A stretch of 64,000 bases of DNA, taken from Bradyrhizobium iriomotense. GTDB lineage: Bacteria > Pseudomonadota > Alphaproteobacteria > Rhizobiales > Xanthobacteraceae. Numbering within the stretch: position 1 is the first letter of the stretch; every line of letters begins with the position of its first letter. The notes beneath the pieces are model-generated. The model searched no databases. It was given only the letters and a program-made list of their open reading frames with translations, and was not told the DNA's origin. Of the stretch, positions 1-8,391 are shown one piece after another. The stretch covers positions 1-64,000 of the forward strand of contig NZ_BSOW01000037.1 of NCBI RefSeq assembly GCF_030160715.1, in the 5' to 3' direction. Made by a program: the position numbers and the translations under genes.

Positions 1-507
1 GGCGGTGAAGCCGGCCAGCGGATCGCTGCGGCGCTCGGCGAGCGCAGGCGCGGGCCGGCGCACTTCGTCGGCGAAGGAGGGGCGCGCAGGCCGCGGCGGC
101 GGCTCGGGCATTTGCGGCTCGGGGATGTCGAGCAATTCGGGGCGCGGCGAGGGTTCATCCCAAGCGGAGGGTTCGGGCATCGGCGCAAGGCGCGGCGGCT
201 CGGCGTTCCCGGAACGTTGCGGCAACTGATCGCGACTCGCGGCCGCACGCACGATGTTGGGCTCGACGACGATGTCGGTCGGGCCGCCGATCATCAGGAG
301 ATGTTCGACATTGTCGCGCCGGACCAGCACCAGGCGGCGGCGGCCATCCACGGCGGCAGCGTCGATCACGGCGAGCCGGGGCATCCTGCCGCGCTGCGTA
401 TTGGCACCCAGCCGGTTCGTCGCGAATCGGCGAACCAGCCACGCGGCCAAGCCGATCAGCGCCAGAACGACGATGAATGCTAGAATAAAGGTCAAAGGGC
501 CTTGCAT
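1..507 (-). CDS. fliO: FliO-like flagellar biosynthesis protein (3' end outside window)
   Basis: The reading frame begins with ATG at 507 and stays open to the window edge, giving 169 visible residues; a GGGGA ribosome site precedes the ATG. Residues about 5-25 form one hydrophobic helix. A short basic, beta-rich cytoplasmic part follows (RLVLVRRDNVEHLLMIGGP is typical of FliO), then a long Pro-rich low-complexity tail. FliO assists assembly of the FliP ring in the flagellar export gate at the inner membrane. It is divergent from flgB and lies beside fliQ, fliR and flhB, which supports the call. The tail is long for a FliO, and the stop codon is not visible. Confidence 0.75.
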   Translation of the reverse strand, partial: MQGPLTFILAFIVVLALIGLAAWLVRRFATNRLGANTQRGRMPRLAVIDAAAVDGRRRLVLVRRDNVEHLLMIGGPTDIVVEPNIVRAAASRDQLPQRSGNAEPPRLAPMPEPSAWDEPSPRPELLDIPEPQMPEPPPRPARPSFADEVRRPAPALAERRSDPLAGFTA

Positions 508-610
508 GCTTGTCCCCGGCAAATGGCGCTTGTCTCACGCGGCCAACGGTCGAAATCCATACCGACCGCCAGCCCGCGACGCCCCAGAAGTTCGATCCCT
601 TAACACCTCA

Positions 611-625
611 CGGCAAGTTCTGCCG
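611..625. promoter_or_regulatory. Inverted repeat CGGCAAGTTCTGCCG
   Basis: Arms CGGCA and TGCCG flank a 5-base centre. A near-identical motif lies at 807-821 (CGGCAAATTCTGCCT), so both sides of the fliO-flgB region carry one. The binding protein is unknown; a regulator of the flagellar genes is an inference. Confidence 0.4.
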
Positions 626-782
626 TCCCCAGTTCTTAATAACCCATGAATCGTCCGATCCAAAACGACTTTCTGGGGAATTGTTCCGGAGCCAAGCGAT
701 TGGGTTAACGAGTGTTTTGGACGCGTAGAATCACGGGGGCGAAACCGGCGCGTCTCGAGGAGGGACATCTGCCGCCGGCATC

Positions 783-797
783 TTAACCAGCCGTTAA
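783..797 (+). promoter_or_regulatory. CtrA-type box TTAA-N7-TTAA upstream of flgB
   Basis: The sequence TTAACCAGCCGTTAACC contains two TTAA halves separated by exactly seven bases, matching the alphaproteobacterial CtrA consensus. It lies 62 bp before the flgB start. CtrA is phosphorylated through the CckA-ChpT relay, and a cckA homologue lies at 4525-7110. Binding is inferred from the motif alone. Confidence 0.6.
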
Positions 798-806
798 CCA
801 TACACG

Positions 807-821
807 CGGCAAATTCTGCCT
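807..821. promoter_or_regulatory. Inverted repeat CGGCAAATTCTGCCT
   Basis: Second copy of the motif at 611-625. It lies about 37 bp before flgB and just downstream of the CtrA box, where a transcription start or leader could be expected. Confidence 0.4.
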
Positions 822-858
822 AGCGCCGGGCCTGATCCGGGGCAAGGAGCCGCAAGCC

Positions 859-1263
859 ATGTCCATCAACGATCTCCCGGTGCTCTCGGCGCTTCGCACC
901 AAGATGCAGTGGCACCAGGAACGCCAGCGCGTCCTGTCCGAGAACGTCTCCAATTCCGACACGCCCAACTTCCGGCCGCGCGACCTGGTCGAGCCCAAGT
1001 TCGACAAGACCGGCGCGGTCACCGGCTCGATGGGGCCGCTCGCAATGGCCCGCACCAGCGCCACGCACATGACGCCGTCCGGCGCGCCGTCGAGCTTCGA
1101 CCAGAACAAGAATGCGGGCTTCGAGACACGCCCTGCGGGCAATGCCGTCAATCTCGAGGAGGAGATGATGAAGTCCGCCTCGAACCAGATGGACTACGCG
1201 GCCGCGACCTCGCTCTACTCCAAGAGCCTGCATCTCCTGAAGACCGCGATCGGCAAGGGCTGA
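859..1263 (+). CDS. flgB: Flagellar basal-body rod protein FlgB
   Basis: This 134-residue protein is of usual FlgB length. The N-terminal region contains LSENVSNSDTPNFRPRDL, the rod-protein signature (ANxxTPxF-like) shared with FlgC, and the C-terminal helix resembles other axial proteins. FlgB is a proximal-rod subunit exported through the flagellar type III gate. An AAGGAG ribosome site precedes ATG 859. It is the first gene of the flgB-flgC-fliE run, with 19 bp to flgC, and lies behind the CtrA-type box. Confidence 0.95.
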   Translation: MSINDLPVLSALRTKMQWHQERQRVLSENVSNSDTPNFRPRDLVEPKFDKTGAVTGSMGPLAMARTSATHMTPSGAPSSFDQNKNAGFETRPAGNAVNLEEEMMKSASNQMDYAAATSLYSKSLHLLKTAIGKG

Positions 1264-1282
1264 GAATTGAGGGAGGCGCATC

Positions 1283-1708
1283 ATGGCGAATGACAGTAGC
1301 GACTTTGCCCGCTCGATGGCGATTGCGACCTCCGGCCTGCGGGCGCAGGCCGGGCGAATGCGGGTGATCTCGGAGAACATCGCGAACGCGGACTCCACCG
1401 CCCAGAGCGCCGGCGGCGATCCCTACCGCCGCAAGGTGCCGACCTTCTCCTCCGCGCTCGATCGCACGCTGGACGCGCAGGTCGTCACCCTCGGCAGGAT
1501 CAAACCCGACCAGTCCAACTTCCGCGTCAAATACGAGCCGAACAATCCGGCCGCCGACGCGAGCGGCAACGTCAAATATCCGAACGTGAACTCGGTGGTT
1601 GAAATGACCGACATGCGCGATGCGCAGCGGTCCTATGAAGCCAATCTCAACATCATCAGTGCAACGCGCCGGATGATCCAGCGCACGCTCGACATCCTCA
1701 AGACCTGA
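1283..1708 (+). CDS. flgC: Flagellar basal-body rod protein FlgC
   Basis: The product has 141 residues. The N-terminus (IATSGLRAQAGRMRVISENI then ANADST) is the rod-protein signature, and the C-terminus (VVEMTDMRDAQRSYEANLNI) is the conserved FlgC/FlgG end that packs into the rod coiled coil. It is a proximal-rod subunit of the periplasmic axle. A GGGAGG ribosome site lies just before ATG 1283. Its position between flgB and fliE is the common order. Confidence 0.96.
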   Translation: MANDSSDFARSMAIATSGLRAQAGRMRVISENIANADSTAQSAGGDPYRRKVPTFSSALDRTLDAQVVTLGRIKPDQSNFRVKYEPNNPAADASGNVKYPNVNSVVEMTDMRDAQRSYEANLNIISATRRMIQRTLDILKT

Positions 1709-1725
1709 ACAGGGGGCTGAACGCC

Positions 1726-2034
1726 ATGGCTTCACCGACGATTGCCGCCAACGCCTATGCCAACCTCGCGCGCGTGCTCGAAAACAGCGCCACCGGCAAG
1801 GGATCGGAGACGAACGGCCCGTCCTTCGCCGCGCTGCTCAAGGATTCCATCGGCAGCGTCATGGAATCCGGTCGCAAATCCGATGCGCAGACCGTGGCCA
1901 TGGCGAGCGGCAAGGCCAATGTGATGGACGTGGTGACGGCGGTGGCCGAAACCGACGTCGCCGTCTCGACCCTGGTGTCGGTGCGCGACCGGGTGATCCA
2001 GTCCTACGAAGACATCATGAAGATGGCGATCTGA
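1726..2034 (+). CDS. fliE: Flagellar hook-basal body complex protein FliE
   Basis: A 102-residue protein with the FliE pattern: a central segment with FAALLKDSIGSVMESG and a C-terminal VAETDVAVSTLVSVRDRVIQ ending in SYEDIMKMAI. FliE links the MS ring and export gate to the proximal rod. It starts 17 bp after flgC. A palindromic repeat (2046-2163) separates it from fliQ, so fliQ-fliR-flhB may be partly uncoupled from the flgBC-fliE transcript. Confidence 0.95.
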   Translation: MASPTIAANAYANLARVLENSATGKGSETNGPSFAALLKDSIGSVMESGRKSDAQTVAMASGKANVMDVVTAVAETDVAVSTLVSVRDRVIQSYEDIMKMAI

Positions 2035-2045
2035 CTCCTCCCACT

Positions 2046-2163
2046 CGTCATTGCGAGCCACCGGGTCCGCGCGTAGCGCGGCCCGATGACAGGCTCCGCG
2101 AAGCAATCCAGAAGCTTTCCGCGGGCGCCAGTCTGGATTGCTTCGCTTCGCTCGCAATGACGG
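2046..2163 (+). repeat. Palindromic intergenic repeat, copy 1 (family A)
   Basis: The outer ends are GTCATTGCGAG and CTCGCAATGAC, and inner segments such as GAAGCAATCCAG pair with CTGGATTGCTTC. A second copy in opposite orientation lies at 9229-9350 and shares the CGGGCCGCGC / GCGCGGCCCG core. It sits between fliE and fliQ. Confidence 0.85.
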
Positions 2164-2227
2164 GGAGAGGGCGTCGCGCGGCTTGCCAGAGCGGTAGGGA
2201 TACGACTTTGAATGAAGGAAGTGCGCG

Positions 2228-2491
2228 ATGACCGGACCTGAAACGCTTGACGTGGCGCGGGATGCGATCTGGACGATCGTGATCGTGTCGTCGCCGCTGA
2301 TGGTGGTGGGGCTCGTGGTTGGTGTCGTGGTGTCGCTGTTCCAGGCGCTGACGCAGATCCAGGAGCAGACCCTGATCTACGTGCCGAAGATCCTCGCGAT
2401 CTTCGCGACCATGCTGCTGGCATTACCCTTCATGGCCGACGCGCTCCATTCCCACATGCTGCGGATCTCGTCGCGAATCATCGGCGGCTGA
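2228..2491 (+). CDS. fliQ: Flagellar export gate protein FliQ
   Basis: An 87-residue protein with two transmembrane helices (about residues 14-38 and 53-75) separated by the conserved FQALTQIQEQTL loop, as in FliQ and the virulence homologue SctS. FliQ forms part of the export gate with FliP and FliR. GAAGGAAG precedes ATG 2228. The stop is 17 bp before fliR. Confidence 0.96.
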   Translation: MTGPETLDVARDAIWTIVIVSSPLMVVGLVVGVVVSLFQALTQIQEQTLIYVPKILAIFATMLLALPFMADALHSHMLRISSRIIGG

Positions 2492-2508
2492 GGCAGTATG
2501 CGTAGACC

Positions 2509-3279
2509 ATGCGCATCGACGTCTCGCTGCTGCCGGCGCTCGCCGCGGCCTTCATGCTTGCCTTCGCCCGGGTCGGCGCGATGGTGATGCTGCTGCCGGG
2601 CCTCGGCGAGACCAATATTCCGACGCGCATCAAGCTGTCGATCGCGCTGCTGCTCACGCTGATCATCCTGCCGCTGCATCGGAGCGCCTATCACGTCGAC
2701 ATGGGCTCGATCGCCTCGCTTTTGGTGCTGATGCTGCATGAAATCGCGATCGGCATCGTGCTGGGCGCGACCGCGCGCGTGACGCTCGCCGCGCTCCAGG
2801 TCGCCGGCGCCGTGATCGCGCAGCAGATGGGGCTCGGCTTCGTCACATCAGTCGATCCGACGCAGGGCCAGCAGGGCGTGCTGGTCGGCAACTTCCTCAC
2901 CATGCTGGGCGTGACGCTGCTGTTCGCGACCGACAGCCATCACCTCGTGATATCAGCGCTCAACGACAGCTATGCGATCTTTGCGCCGGGCGAGACGATG
3001 GCAAGCGGCGATGTCGCTTCCCTTGCAACGCGCGCCTTCGCCGCCGCGTTCCGCCTGGGCTTGCAGCTCTCCGGGCCGTTCCTGGTGTTCGGGCTCGTCT
3101 TCAATATCGGGCTTGGCGTGCTGGCGCGGCTGATGCCGCAGATGCAGGTCTACTTCGTCGGTGTGCCGCTCTCGATCTTCGCCGGCTTCCTCGTGCTCGC
3201 CGTGGTGCTCGCGGCGATGATGGGTACCTTCCTCGATTATTTCATCGGTGTGATGCACCAGATGATGCCGCTGAAGTGA
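2509..3279 (+). CDS. fliR: Flagellar export gate protein FliR
   Basis: A 256-residue polytopic protein with about six hydrophobic segments and the FliR landmarks RVGAMVMLLPGLGETNIP near the N-terminus and GLGVLARLMPQMQVYFVGVP in the C-terminal part. FliR completes the FliPQR export gate in the membrane. The ribosome site is weak, which fits translational coupling to fliQ. flhB follows after 10 bp. Confidence 0.95.
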   Translation: MRIDVSLLPALAAAFMLAFARVGAMVMLLPGLGETNIPTRIKLSIALLLTLIILPLHRSAYHVDMGSIASLLVLMLHEIAIGIVLGATARVTLAALQVAGAVIAQQMGLGFVTSVDPTQGQQGVLVGNFLTMLGVTLLFATDSHHLVISALNDSYAIFAPGETMASGDVASLATRAFAAAFRLGLQLSGPFLVFGLVFNIGLGVLARLMPQMQVYFVGVPLSIFAGFLVLAVVLAAMMGTFLDYFIGVMHQMMPLK

Positions 3280-3289
3280 CGGGCGCAAC

Positions 3290-4369
3290 ATGGCGGACGA
3301 CAACGATCCCGAGAGTCAAACAGAAGACCCGACGCAAAAACGTCTCGAGGAGGCGCTCGAGCGTGGCGACGTCGCCAAGAGTCAGGAGATCAACACCTGG
3401 TTCATGATCGCAGGCGGCACGCTCGTGGTCTCGACCTTTTCCGGCTCGGTCGGCAGCGGGCTGGTGACGCCGATGCGCAACCTGCTCGCCAACTCCTGGA
3501 TGATCAAGACCGACGGCGGGAACCTGCTTGCGCTGATGCAGCAGATCGAATTCGCGGTGCTCGCGGCGGTCGGCGTGCCCCTGCTGATGCTGGTGTTGGC
3601 GGCCATTGCCGGCAACATGCTCCAGCACCGGCTGGTATGGTCGGCCGAATCCCTCAAGCCTAAATTCAGCAAGCTCTCGCCCGCCGCCGGCTTCAAGCGC
3701 ATCTTCGGCAAGCAGGCAGCGGCGAACTTCCTCAAAGGCATCGGCAAGCTGATCGCGCTCGGCGTCGTCATGACCATGATCCTGTGGCCCGAGCGGCACC
3801 GCATGGAGGCGATGGTCAAGCTCGATCCGTCCGCCATGCTGGGCGCCACCACCAGCATGACCATCCATCTGCTCGGCGCGGTGGTCGCCGCGCTCGCGAT
3901 CGTCGCCATCGCCGACTATTTCTTCCAGTACCGCAGCTGGTTCCAGCGCCAGAAGATGTCGCTCCAGGAGATCAAGGAGGAGTTCAAGCAGTCCGAAGGC
4001 GACCCGCACATCAAGGGCAAGATCAGGCAGTTGCGGCAGCAGCGCGCCAAAAAGCGCATGATGGCGGCGGTTCCCAAGGCCTCCGTGATCATCACCAACC
4101 CGACCCACTATTCGGTGGCGCTGTCCTACGAGCGCGGCATGCAGGCACCGATCTGCGTCGCCAAGGGCGTCGACAATCTCGCCTTCAAGATCAGGGAGAT
4201 CGCCAGCAAGCACGACATTCCGATCGTCGAGAACGTGCCGCTGGCACGCGCGCTCTACGCTACCGTCGAAATCGACCAGGAAATCCCCACGGAGCACTAC
4301 CATGCTGTTGCCGAGGTCATCGGCTACGTCATGCGGCTGAAGCGCGGATTCGGCGCCGGACGGCAATAA
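3290..4369 (+). CDS. flhB: Flagellar export switch protein FlhB
   Basis: A 359-residue protein with an acidic N-terminus (SQTEDPTQKRLEEALERGDV), four membrane segments up to about residue 215, and a cytoplasmic domain with the self-cleavage motif NPTH at residues 270-273. FlhB controls the export switch from rod/hook substrates to filament substrates. It is the last gene of the fliQ-fliR-flhB set. cckA starts 155 bp downstream on the same strand. Confidence 0.97.
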   Translation: MADDNDPESQTEDPTQKRLEEALERGDVAKSQEINTWFMIAGGTLVVSTFSGSVGSGLVTPMRNLLANSWMIKTDGGNLLALMQQIEFAVLAAVGVPLLMLVLAAIAGNMLQHRLVWSAESLKPKFSKLSPAAGFKRIFGKQAAANFLKGIGKLIALGVVMTMILWPERHRMEAMVKLDPSAMLGATTSMTIHLLGAVVAALAIVAIADYFFQYRSWFQRQKMSLQEIKEEFKQSEGDPHIKGKIRQLRQQRAKKRMMAAVPKASVIITNPTHYSVALSYERGMQAPICVAKGVDNLAFKIREIASKHDIPIVENVPLARALYATVEIDQEIPTEHYHAVAEVIGYVMRLKRGFGAGRQ

Positions 4370-4390
4370 AGCACCCGAAAAGTACCGGAA

Positions 4391-4528
4391 ATGGCTGTAA
4401 ACTGGGAATCAGCGTACGTTTCGCCCCTGCCGCCCTTGCGCCTGCGGGTCCGATTCAGGCAGGGAGGGCCCGTTGCGCGCGGTTCGCGCGTTCTTTTCCT
4501 GCCGACAGGCTGTGCTGACCTGGGATGA
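4391..4528 (+). CDS. Possible 45-codon leader ORF overlapping cckA
   Basis: A short frame begins with ATG at 4391 (MAVNWESAYVSPLPPLR...) and its TGA overlaps the cckA ATG as ATGA, the usual geometry for coupled translation. The peptide is Arg/Pro-rich with no recognised domain. Its third-position GC looks lower than in the neighbouring genes, and no good ribosome site is seen, so it may be chance. Confidence 0.2.
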   Translation: MAVNWESAYVSPLPPLRLRVRFRQGGPVARGSRVLFLPTGCADLG

Positions 4529-7110
4529 CCGCCGAGACCGACCACAACCTGTCACGAGAGCCTGTTGCGGTGCATGAGCCGCCGCAGCGCTCGGGCAGCA
4601 TTGCGCTGGTGTTTCTGGTCGCGGCGATGCTCGTGGCGGTCGCCGTCGGGCTGATGACGCTCGGCCGGACGCAGGCGCAGCCCTATATCCTGGGCATCCT
4701 CGCCGTGCTGGCGATGGTCGGTCTGTTCAACCTGTTCGCCTTCGCCGCCGGCATCGTGCGTTTCGCCGACCGCAATCTCGACGATCCCATCATCGCTCGC
4801 ATCTCCGATCATGCCTTTGACGGGCTCGCGGTGACCGATCCGCGCGGCCATGTCGTCTATTCCAACGCGGCCTACCTGACCATGACAGGCGCCTCCGGCC
4901 CGCAGGACGTGCGGCCCGTCGAGCGCGTCTTCATCGGCAACCCTGATGTGTCGGAGGCCGTGTTCCGCCTGTTGAAAGCCGCCCGCGAAGGCAAGCGGCA
5001 GCAGGAGGAGGTGCGCATCTCCGGCCATGATGGCAGCCAGGGGCGCTGGCTGCGCATGCGGGTGCGCCCGCTCGGCACGGGCAAGCGCGAGGCCAGATAT
5101 GCGGTGTGGTCGATCGCCGACATCACCCGCGACCGCGAGCGCCAGGAGGACGTGTTCCAGGAACTCCAGCACGCGATCGAATATCTCGATCACGCGCCGT
5201 GCGGCTTCTTCTCGGTCAATCCGGCCGGCGAGCTCGCTTACGTCAACGCGACGCTCGCCAACTGGCTCGACTATGATCTCGCCGAGATCGGCTCGGGCGG
5301 TCTCAAGCTCACCGACATCGTCTCCGGCGATGGCGCCTCGCTGCTGACCTCGATCGTGGCGGTGCCGGGCGAAGTGAAGACGGAAGTCTTCGACATCGAT
5401 CTGCGCATGCGCACCGGCAAGACTATGCCGGTGCGGCTCTATCACAAGCTGGCCTTCGGAGCCGACGGCACGCCGGGCCCGTCGCGTACCCTCGTGATCA
5501 GCCGCGCCCGCGACGAGCGCAGCGATCCCGACCGCGCCGCCGAAGTGCGCTTCATGCGCTTTTTCGACCACACGCCGATGGCCATCGCCACGGTCGACCG
5601 CGGCGGCAATGTGGTGCGGGCGAATGCGCGTTACGCCAAGCTGGCGCAGGGCCTTGGCCTCGACAGCGCCAGCAAGTCGATCTTCCGCGCGATCAATTCG
5701 CGCGACCGGCAGTTCCTGATCGCGGCGATCAACCAGGCCGCCGAAGGGAAGGCCGACATCGCGCCGGTCGAGGTGGCGCTGGAGGGGCCGAAGGAGCGCT
5801 GGGGACAGTTCTTCGTCACGCCGGTCGACGAGGGCGAGAACGACGCCGAGGCCGCGATCGTGCACATGCTCGAGACCACCGAGCGGCGCGCGCTGGAGAA
5901 CCAGATCAACCAGTCGCAGAAGATGGAGACGGTCGGCCAGCTCGCCGGCGGTATCGCCCACGACTTCAACAACGTGCTGTCCGCCATCATGATGGCGAAC
6001 GACTTCCTGTTGAACGCGCACAAGCCGACCGATCCGTCGTTCCAGGACATCATGCAGATCAAGCAGAACGCGACGCGGGCTGCGACCCTGGTGCGCCAGC
6101 TCCTCGCATTCTCGCGCCGCCAGACGCTGCGGCCGCAGGTGCTCGATCTCGGCGATGCGCTCTCCGATCTCACCATGCTGCTCCGCCGGCTGATCGGCGA
6201 GAAGGTGAAGCTCGATCTCGTCCACGGCCGCGACCTCTGGCCAGTCAAGGTCGACGTCTCCCAGTTCGAGCAGGTGATCGTCAATCTCGCCGTGAACGCG
6301 CGCGATGCGATGCCCGACGGCGGCAAGCTGATCATCCGCACCGCCAACGTCGCCACGGAGGAAGCGGGCAAGCTCGCCTATAAGGGCATGCCGGCGGCGG
6401 ACTATGTGCGGATCGAGGTCGCCGACACCGGCACCGGCATCCCCGCCGACATCCGCGACAAGATCTTTGAGCCGTTCTTCTCGACCAAGGAGGTCGGCAA
6501 GGGCACGGGGCTCGGACTCTCCACCGTCTACGGCATCGTCAAGCAGACCGGCGGCTTCATCTACGTCGATTCCGAGCCGGGCAAGGGCACCTCGTTCCAC
6601 ATCTTCCTGCCGCGGCATCATGCCGAACCCGAAGCGCAGGTCGAGACGCCGGTGACCGGCACCGCCGCTGTCGCCACGACCAACGGTGCGGCCAAGGAAG
6701 CGCCCGCGGCCGAGGCCAAGCCGCGCACCGATCTCACGGGGCAGGGCACCATCCTGCTCGTCGAGGACGAGGAGGGCTTGCGCGCCCTCAACGCGCGCGG
6801 CCTGCGCTCGCGAGGCTACACCGTGGTCGAGGCCGAGAACGGCGTCGAGGCCATGGAGGTGCTGGACGAGCAGAGCGGTGCGATCGATCTCGTCGTCTCC
6901 GACGTCGTGATGCCGGAGATGGACGGCCCGACGCTTCTGAAGGCGATGCGGGAGAAGAACCCCGACATCAAATTCATCTTCGTCTCCGGCTATGCCGAGG
7001 ATGCCTTCGAGAAGAGCCTGCCCGAAGGCCAGCAGTTCGACTTCCTGCCAAAACCGTTCACGCTGAGCCAGCTCGTTGCTGCCGTGAAGGAGACGATGAA
7101 GGCGGGGTGA
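4525..7110 (+). CDS. cckA: CckA-type hybrid sensor histidine kinase/phosphatase
   Basis: An 861-residue hybrid kinase. Two transmembrane helices lie at about 25-47 and 54-77, followed by three PAS-like segments (about 95-455). The HisKA domain has phospho-acceptor H479 in GGIAHDFNNVLSAIM. The HATPase has NLAVNARDAMPDGG and the GTGLGLSTVYGIVKQ G-box. The C-terminal receiver has probable phospho-acceptor D793 (VVSDVVMPEMDG). The HFNN-type dimerisation helix and the LLAFSRRQTLRPQVLDLG stretch are close to CckA of Caulobacter. CckA phosphorylates or dephosphorylates CtrA and CpdR through ChpT. The ribosome site is poor, and the upstream short ORF overlaps the start. Confidence 0.9.
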   Translation: MTAETDHNLSREPVAVHEPPQRSGSIALVFLVAAMLVAVAVGLMTLGRTQAQPYILGILAVLAMVGLFNLFAFAAGIVRFADRNLDDPIIARISDHAFDGLAVTDPRGHVVYSNAAYLTMTGASGPQDVRPVERVFIGNPDVSEAVFRLLKAAREGKRQQEEVRISGHDGSQGRWLRMRVRPLGTGKREARYAVWSIADITRDRERQEDVFQELQHAIEYLDHAPCGFFSVNPAGELAYVNATLANWLDYDLAEIGSGGLKLTDIVSGDGASLLTSIVAVPGEVKTEVFDIDLRMRTGKTMPVRLYHKLAFGADGTPGPSRTLVISRARDERSDPDRAAEVRFMRFFDHTPMAIATVDRGGNVVRANARYAKLAQGLGLDSASKSIFRAINSRDRQFLIAAINQAAEGKADIAPVEVALEGPKERWGQFFVTPVDEGENDAEAAIVHMLETTERRALENQINQSQKMETVGQLAGGIAHDFNNVLSAIMMANDFLLNAHKPTDPSFQDIMQIKQNATRAATLVRQLLAFSRRQTLRPQVLDLGDALSDLTMLLRRLIGEKVKLDLVHGRDLWPVKVDVSQFEQVIVNLAVNARDAMPDGGKLIIRTANVATEEAGKLAYKGMPAADYVRIEVADTGTGIPADIRDKIFEPFFSTKEVGKGTGLGLSTVYGIVKQTGGFIYVDSEPGKGTSFHIFLPRHHAEPEAQVETPVTGTAAVATTNGAAKEAPAAEAKPRTDLTGQGTILLVEDEEGLRALNARGLRSRGYTVVEAENGVEAMEVLDEQSGAIDLVVSDVVMPEMDGPTLLKAMREKNPDIKFIFVSGYAEDAFEKSLPEGQQFDFLPKPFTLSQLVAAVKETMKAG

Positions 7111-7149
7111 GGCTGGACAGGACAGGACCACGCGCAGCAAACTCCGAAG

Positions 7150-7271
7150 TCGTCCTGGCGAAAGCCAGGACCAATTACCCCGACAGTATGTTGCTCAATG
7201 AAGCTGTCGACACAGCCCACCAAACCAATGTGAGCCGGTGATAATTGGTCCTGGCTTTCGCCAGGACGACC
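7150..7271. repeat. Palindromic repeat pair (family B, copy 1)
   Basis: CGTCCTGGCGAAAGCCAGG is followed 60-70 bases later by its inverted copy CCTGGCTTTCGCCAGGACG; each arm is itself palindromic. It fills most of the 317-bp gap between cckA and the Tim44-like gene. A related element (CGTCCCGGCGAAGGCCGGG) lies at 56461-56587. Confidence 0.85.
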
Positions 7272-7427
7272 GTGGGAGGCATCGCGACAACAATCCTACA
7301 GCAGGGGTAATTCCGCACCACCCCGCGACTGAGGGCCGCAGCCGCAGGTTCCGAAACCGGCTTCACTTTTGCGTTCCACAGCCCATCTTAGTGGCACTTC
7401 CCCATGCCGGGGATTTGGGAAACGCAC

Positions 7428-8369
7428 ATGAATTTCTCGTTACGCGGCCGCAGTCTCGTGAAGGCGATGGCCGTCATGCTGGCGCTAGCGCTGCCGACCG
7501 CGCTCGCGATCACTTCCGCCGACGCTCGTGTCGGTGGCGGCTTCTCGTCGGGCTCGCGCGGTTCGCGGACCTTCTCGGCGCCGCCGTCGACCTCGACCGC
7601 GCCGGGCACGACCACACCCTTCAACCGCACCTATAGCCAGCCCGGCTCGACCGCGCCGACGGGCGGCGGCCTATTCAACCGTCCGGGTGGCAGCATGCTG
7701 CGCGGGCTCGCGGCGGGCTTCATCGGCGCCGGCCTGTTCGGCCTGTTGTTCGGCGGCGGCCTGTTCGGTGGCCTCGGCGGCCTGTCGTCGATCCTCGGCC
7801 TGATCCTCCAGATCGTGCTGGTGGTGTTCCTGGTGCGGATGGCGATGTCCTGGTGGCAGCGCCGCCATACGCCGCAGGCGGCCTATGCCGGGGCGGGCGC
7901 AGGCAGCGGACCGCAGCCAAGCTATCGCAGCGGACTTGGTTTCGGGCTCGGCGCCAACAACGCGCCGCTGGAGATCCAGCCGGCCGATTACGAAAGCTTC
8001 GAGCGCCTGCTCGGCGATATCCAGGCCGCCTGGTCGAATGAGGATGTTGCAAAGCTGCATACGCTCGCGACGCCGGAAATGGTCGCTTATTTCGAGAAGG
8101 ACCTGGCCGAGAACCGCGCCCGCAACGTCGTCAACAAGACTTCCAACGTGAAACTGTTGCAGGGCGATCTGGCGGAAGCTTGGCGCGAGGACGTGACCGA
8201 CTATGCGACCGTCGCGATGCGCTTTGCGCTGACCGACAAGACGGTCGATCGCAACACCGGCGCGATCGTCGCCGGCGGCGAGCAGCCGAGCGAAGGCACT
8301 GAGGTCTGGACCTTCGCACGACGGCCCGGCAGCAACTGGGAACTGTCGGCGATCCAGCAGACCAACTGA
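7428..8369 (+). CDS. Tim44-like domain membrane protein
   Basis: From ATG 7428 the product has 313 residues; an upstream in-frame ATG at 7404 adds eight residues but has no better ribosome site. The N-terminus is a signal-like helix (about 10-30) ending near ADA. A Ser/Thr/Pro-rich linker, a glycine-rich membrane segment (FGLLFGGGLFGGLGGLSSIL) and a second helix (VLVVFLVRMAMSWW) follow. The C-terminal 150 residues, from LEIQPADYESFERLLGDIQ, match the Tim44-like fold of alphaproteobacterial envelope proteins. The molecular role is not known. A hairpin terminator follows. Confidence 0.85.
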   Translation: MNFSLRGRSLVKAMAVMLALALPTALAITSADARVGGGFSSGSRGSRTFSAPPSTSTAPGTTTPFNRTYSQPGSTAPTGGGLFNRPGGSMLRGLAAGFIGAGLFGLLFGGGLFGGLGGLSSILGLILQIVLVVFLVRMAMSWWQRRHTPQAAYAGAGAGSGPQPSYRSGLGFGLGANNAPLEIQPADYESFERLLGDIQAAWSNEDVAKLHTLATPEMVAYFEKDLAENRARNVVNKTSNVKLLQGDLAEAWREDVTDYATVAMRFALTDKTVDRNTGAIVAGGEQPSEGTEVWTFARRPGSNWELSAIQQTN

Positions 8370-8391
8370 TCGCCCTAGTTCAGGGAACAAG

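Larger units (their letters stand above)
508..858. other. Divergent fliO / flgB control region
   Basis: This 351-bp gap holds no convincing gene. It contains two copies of a short inverted repeat (611-625 and 807-821) and one CtrA-type box (783-797), listed separately. The small open frames here look like chance. Confidence 0.6.

Noticed and set aside
4552..7140. 862-codon minus-strand frame opposite cckA
   Set aside because: Composition is His/Arg/Asp-rich with no domain. It mirrors the cckA frame.
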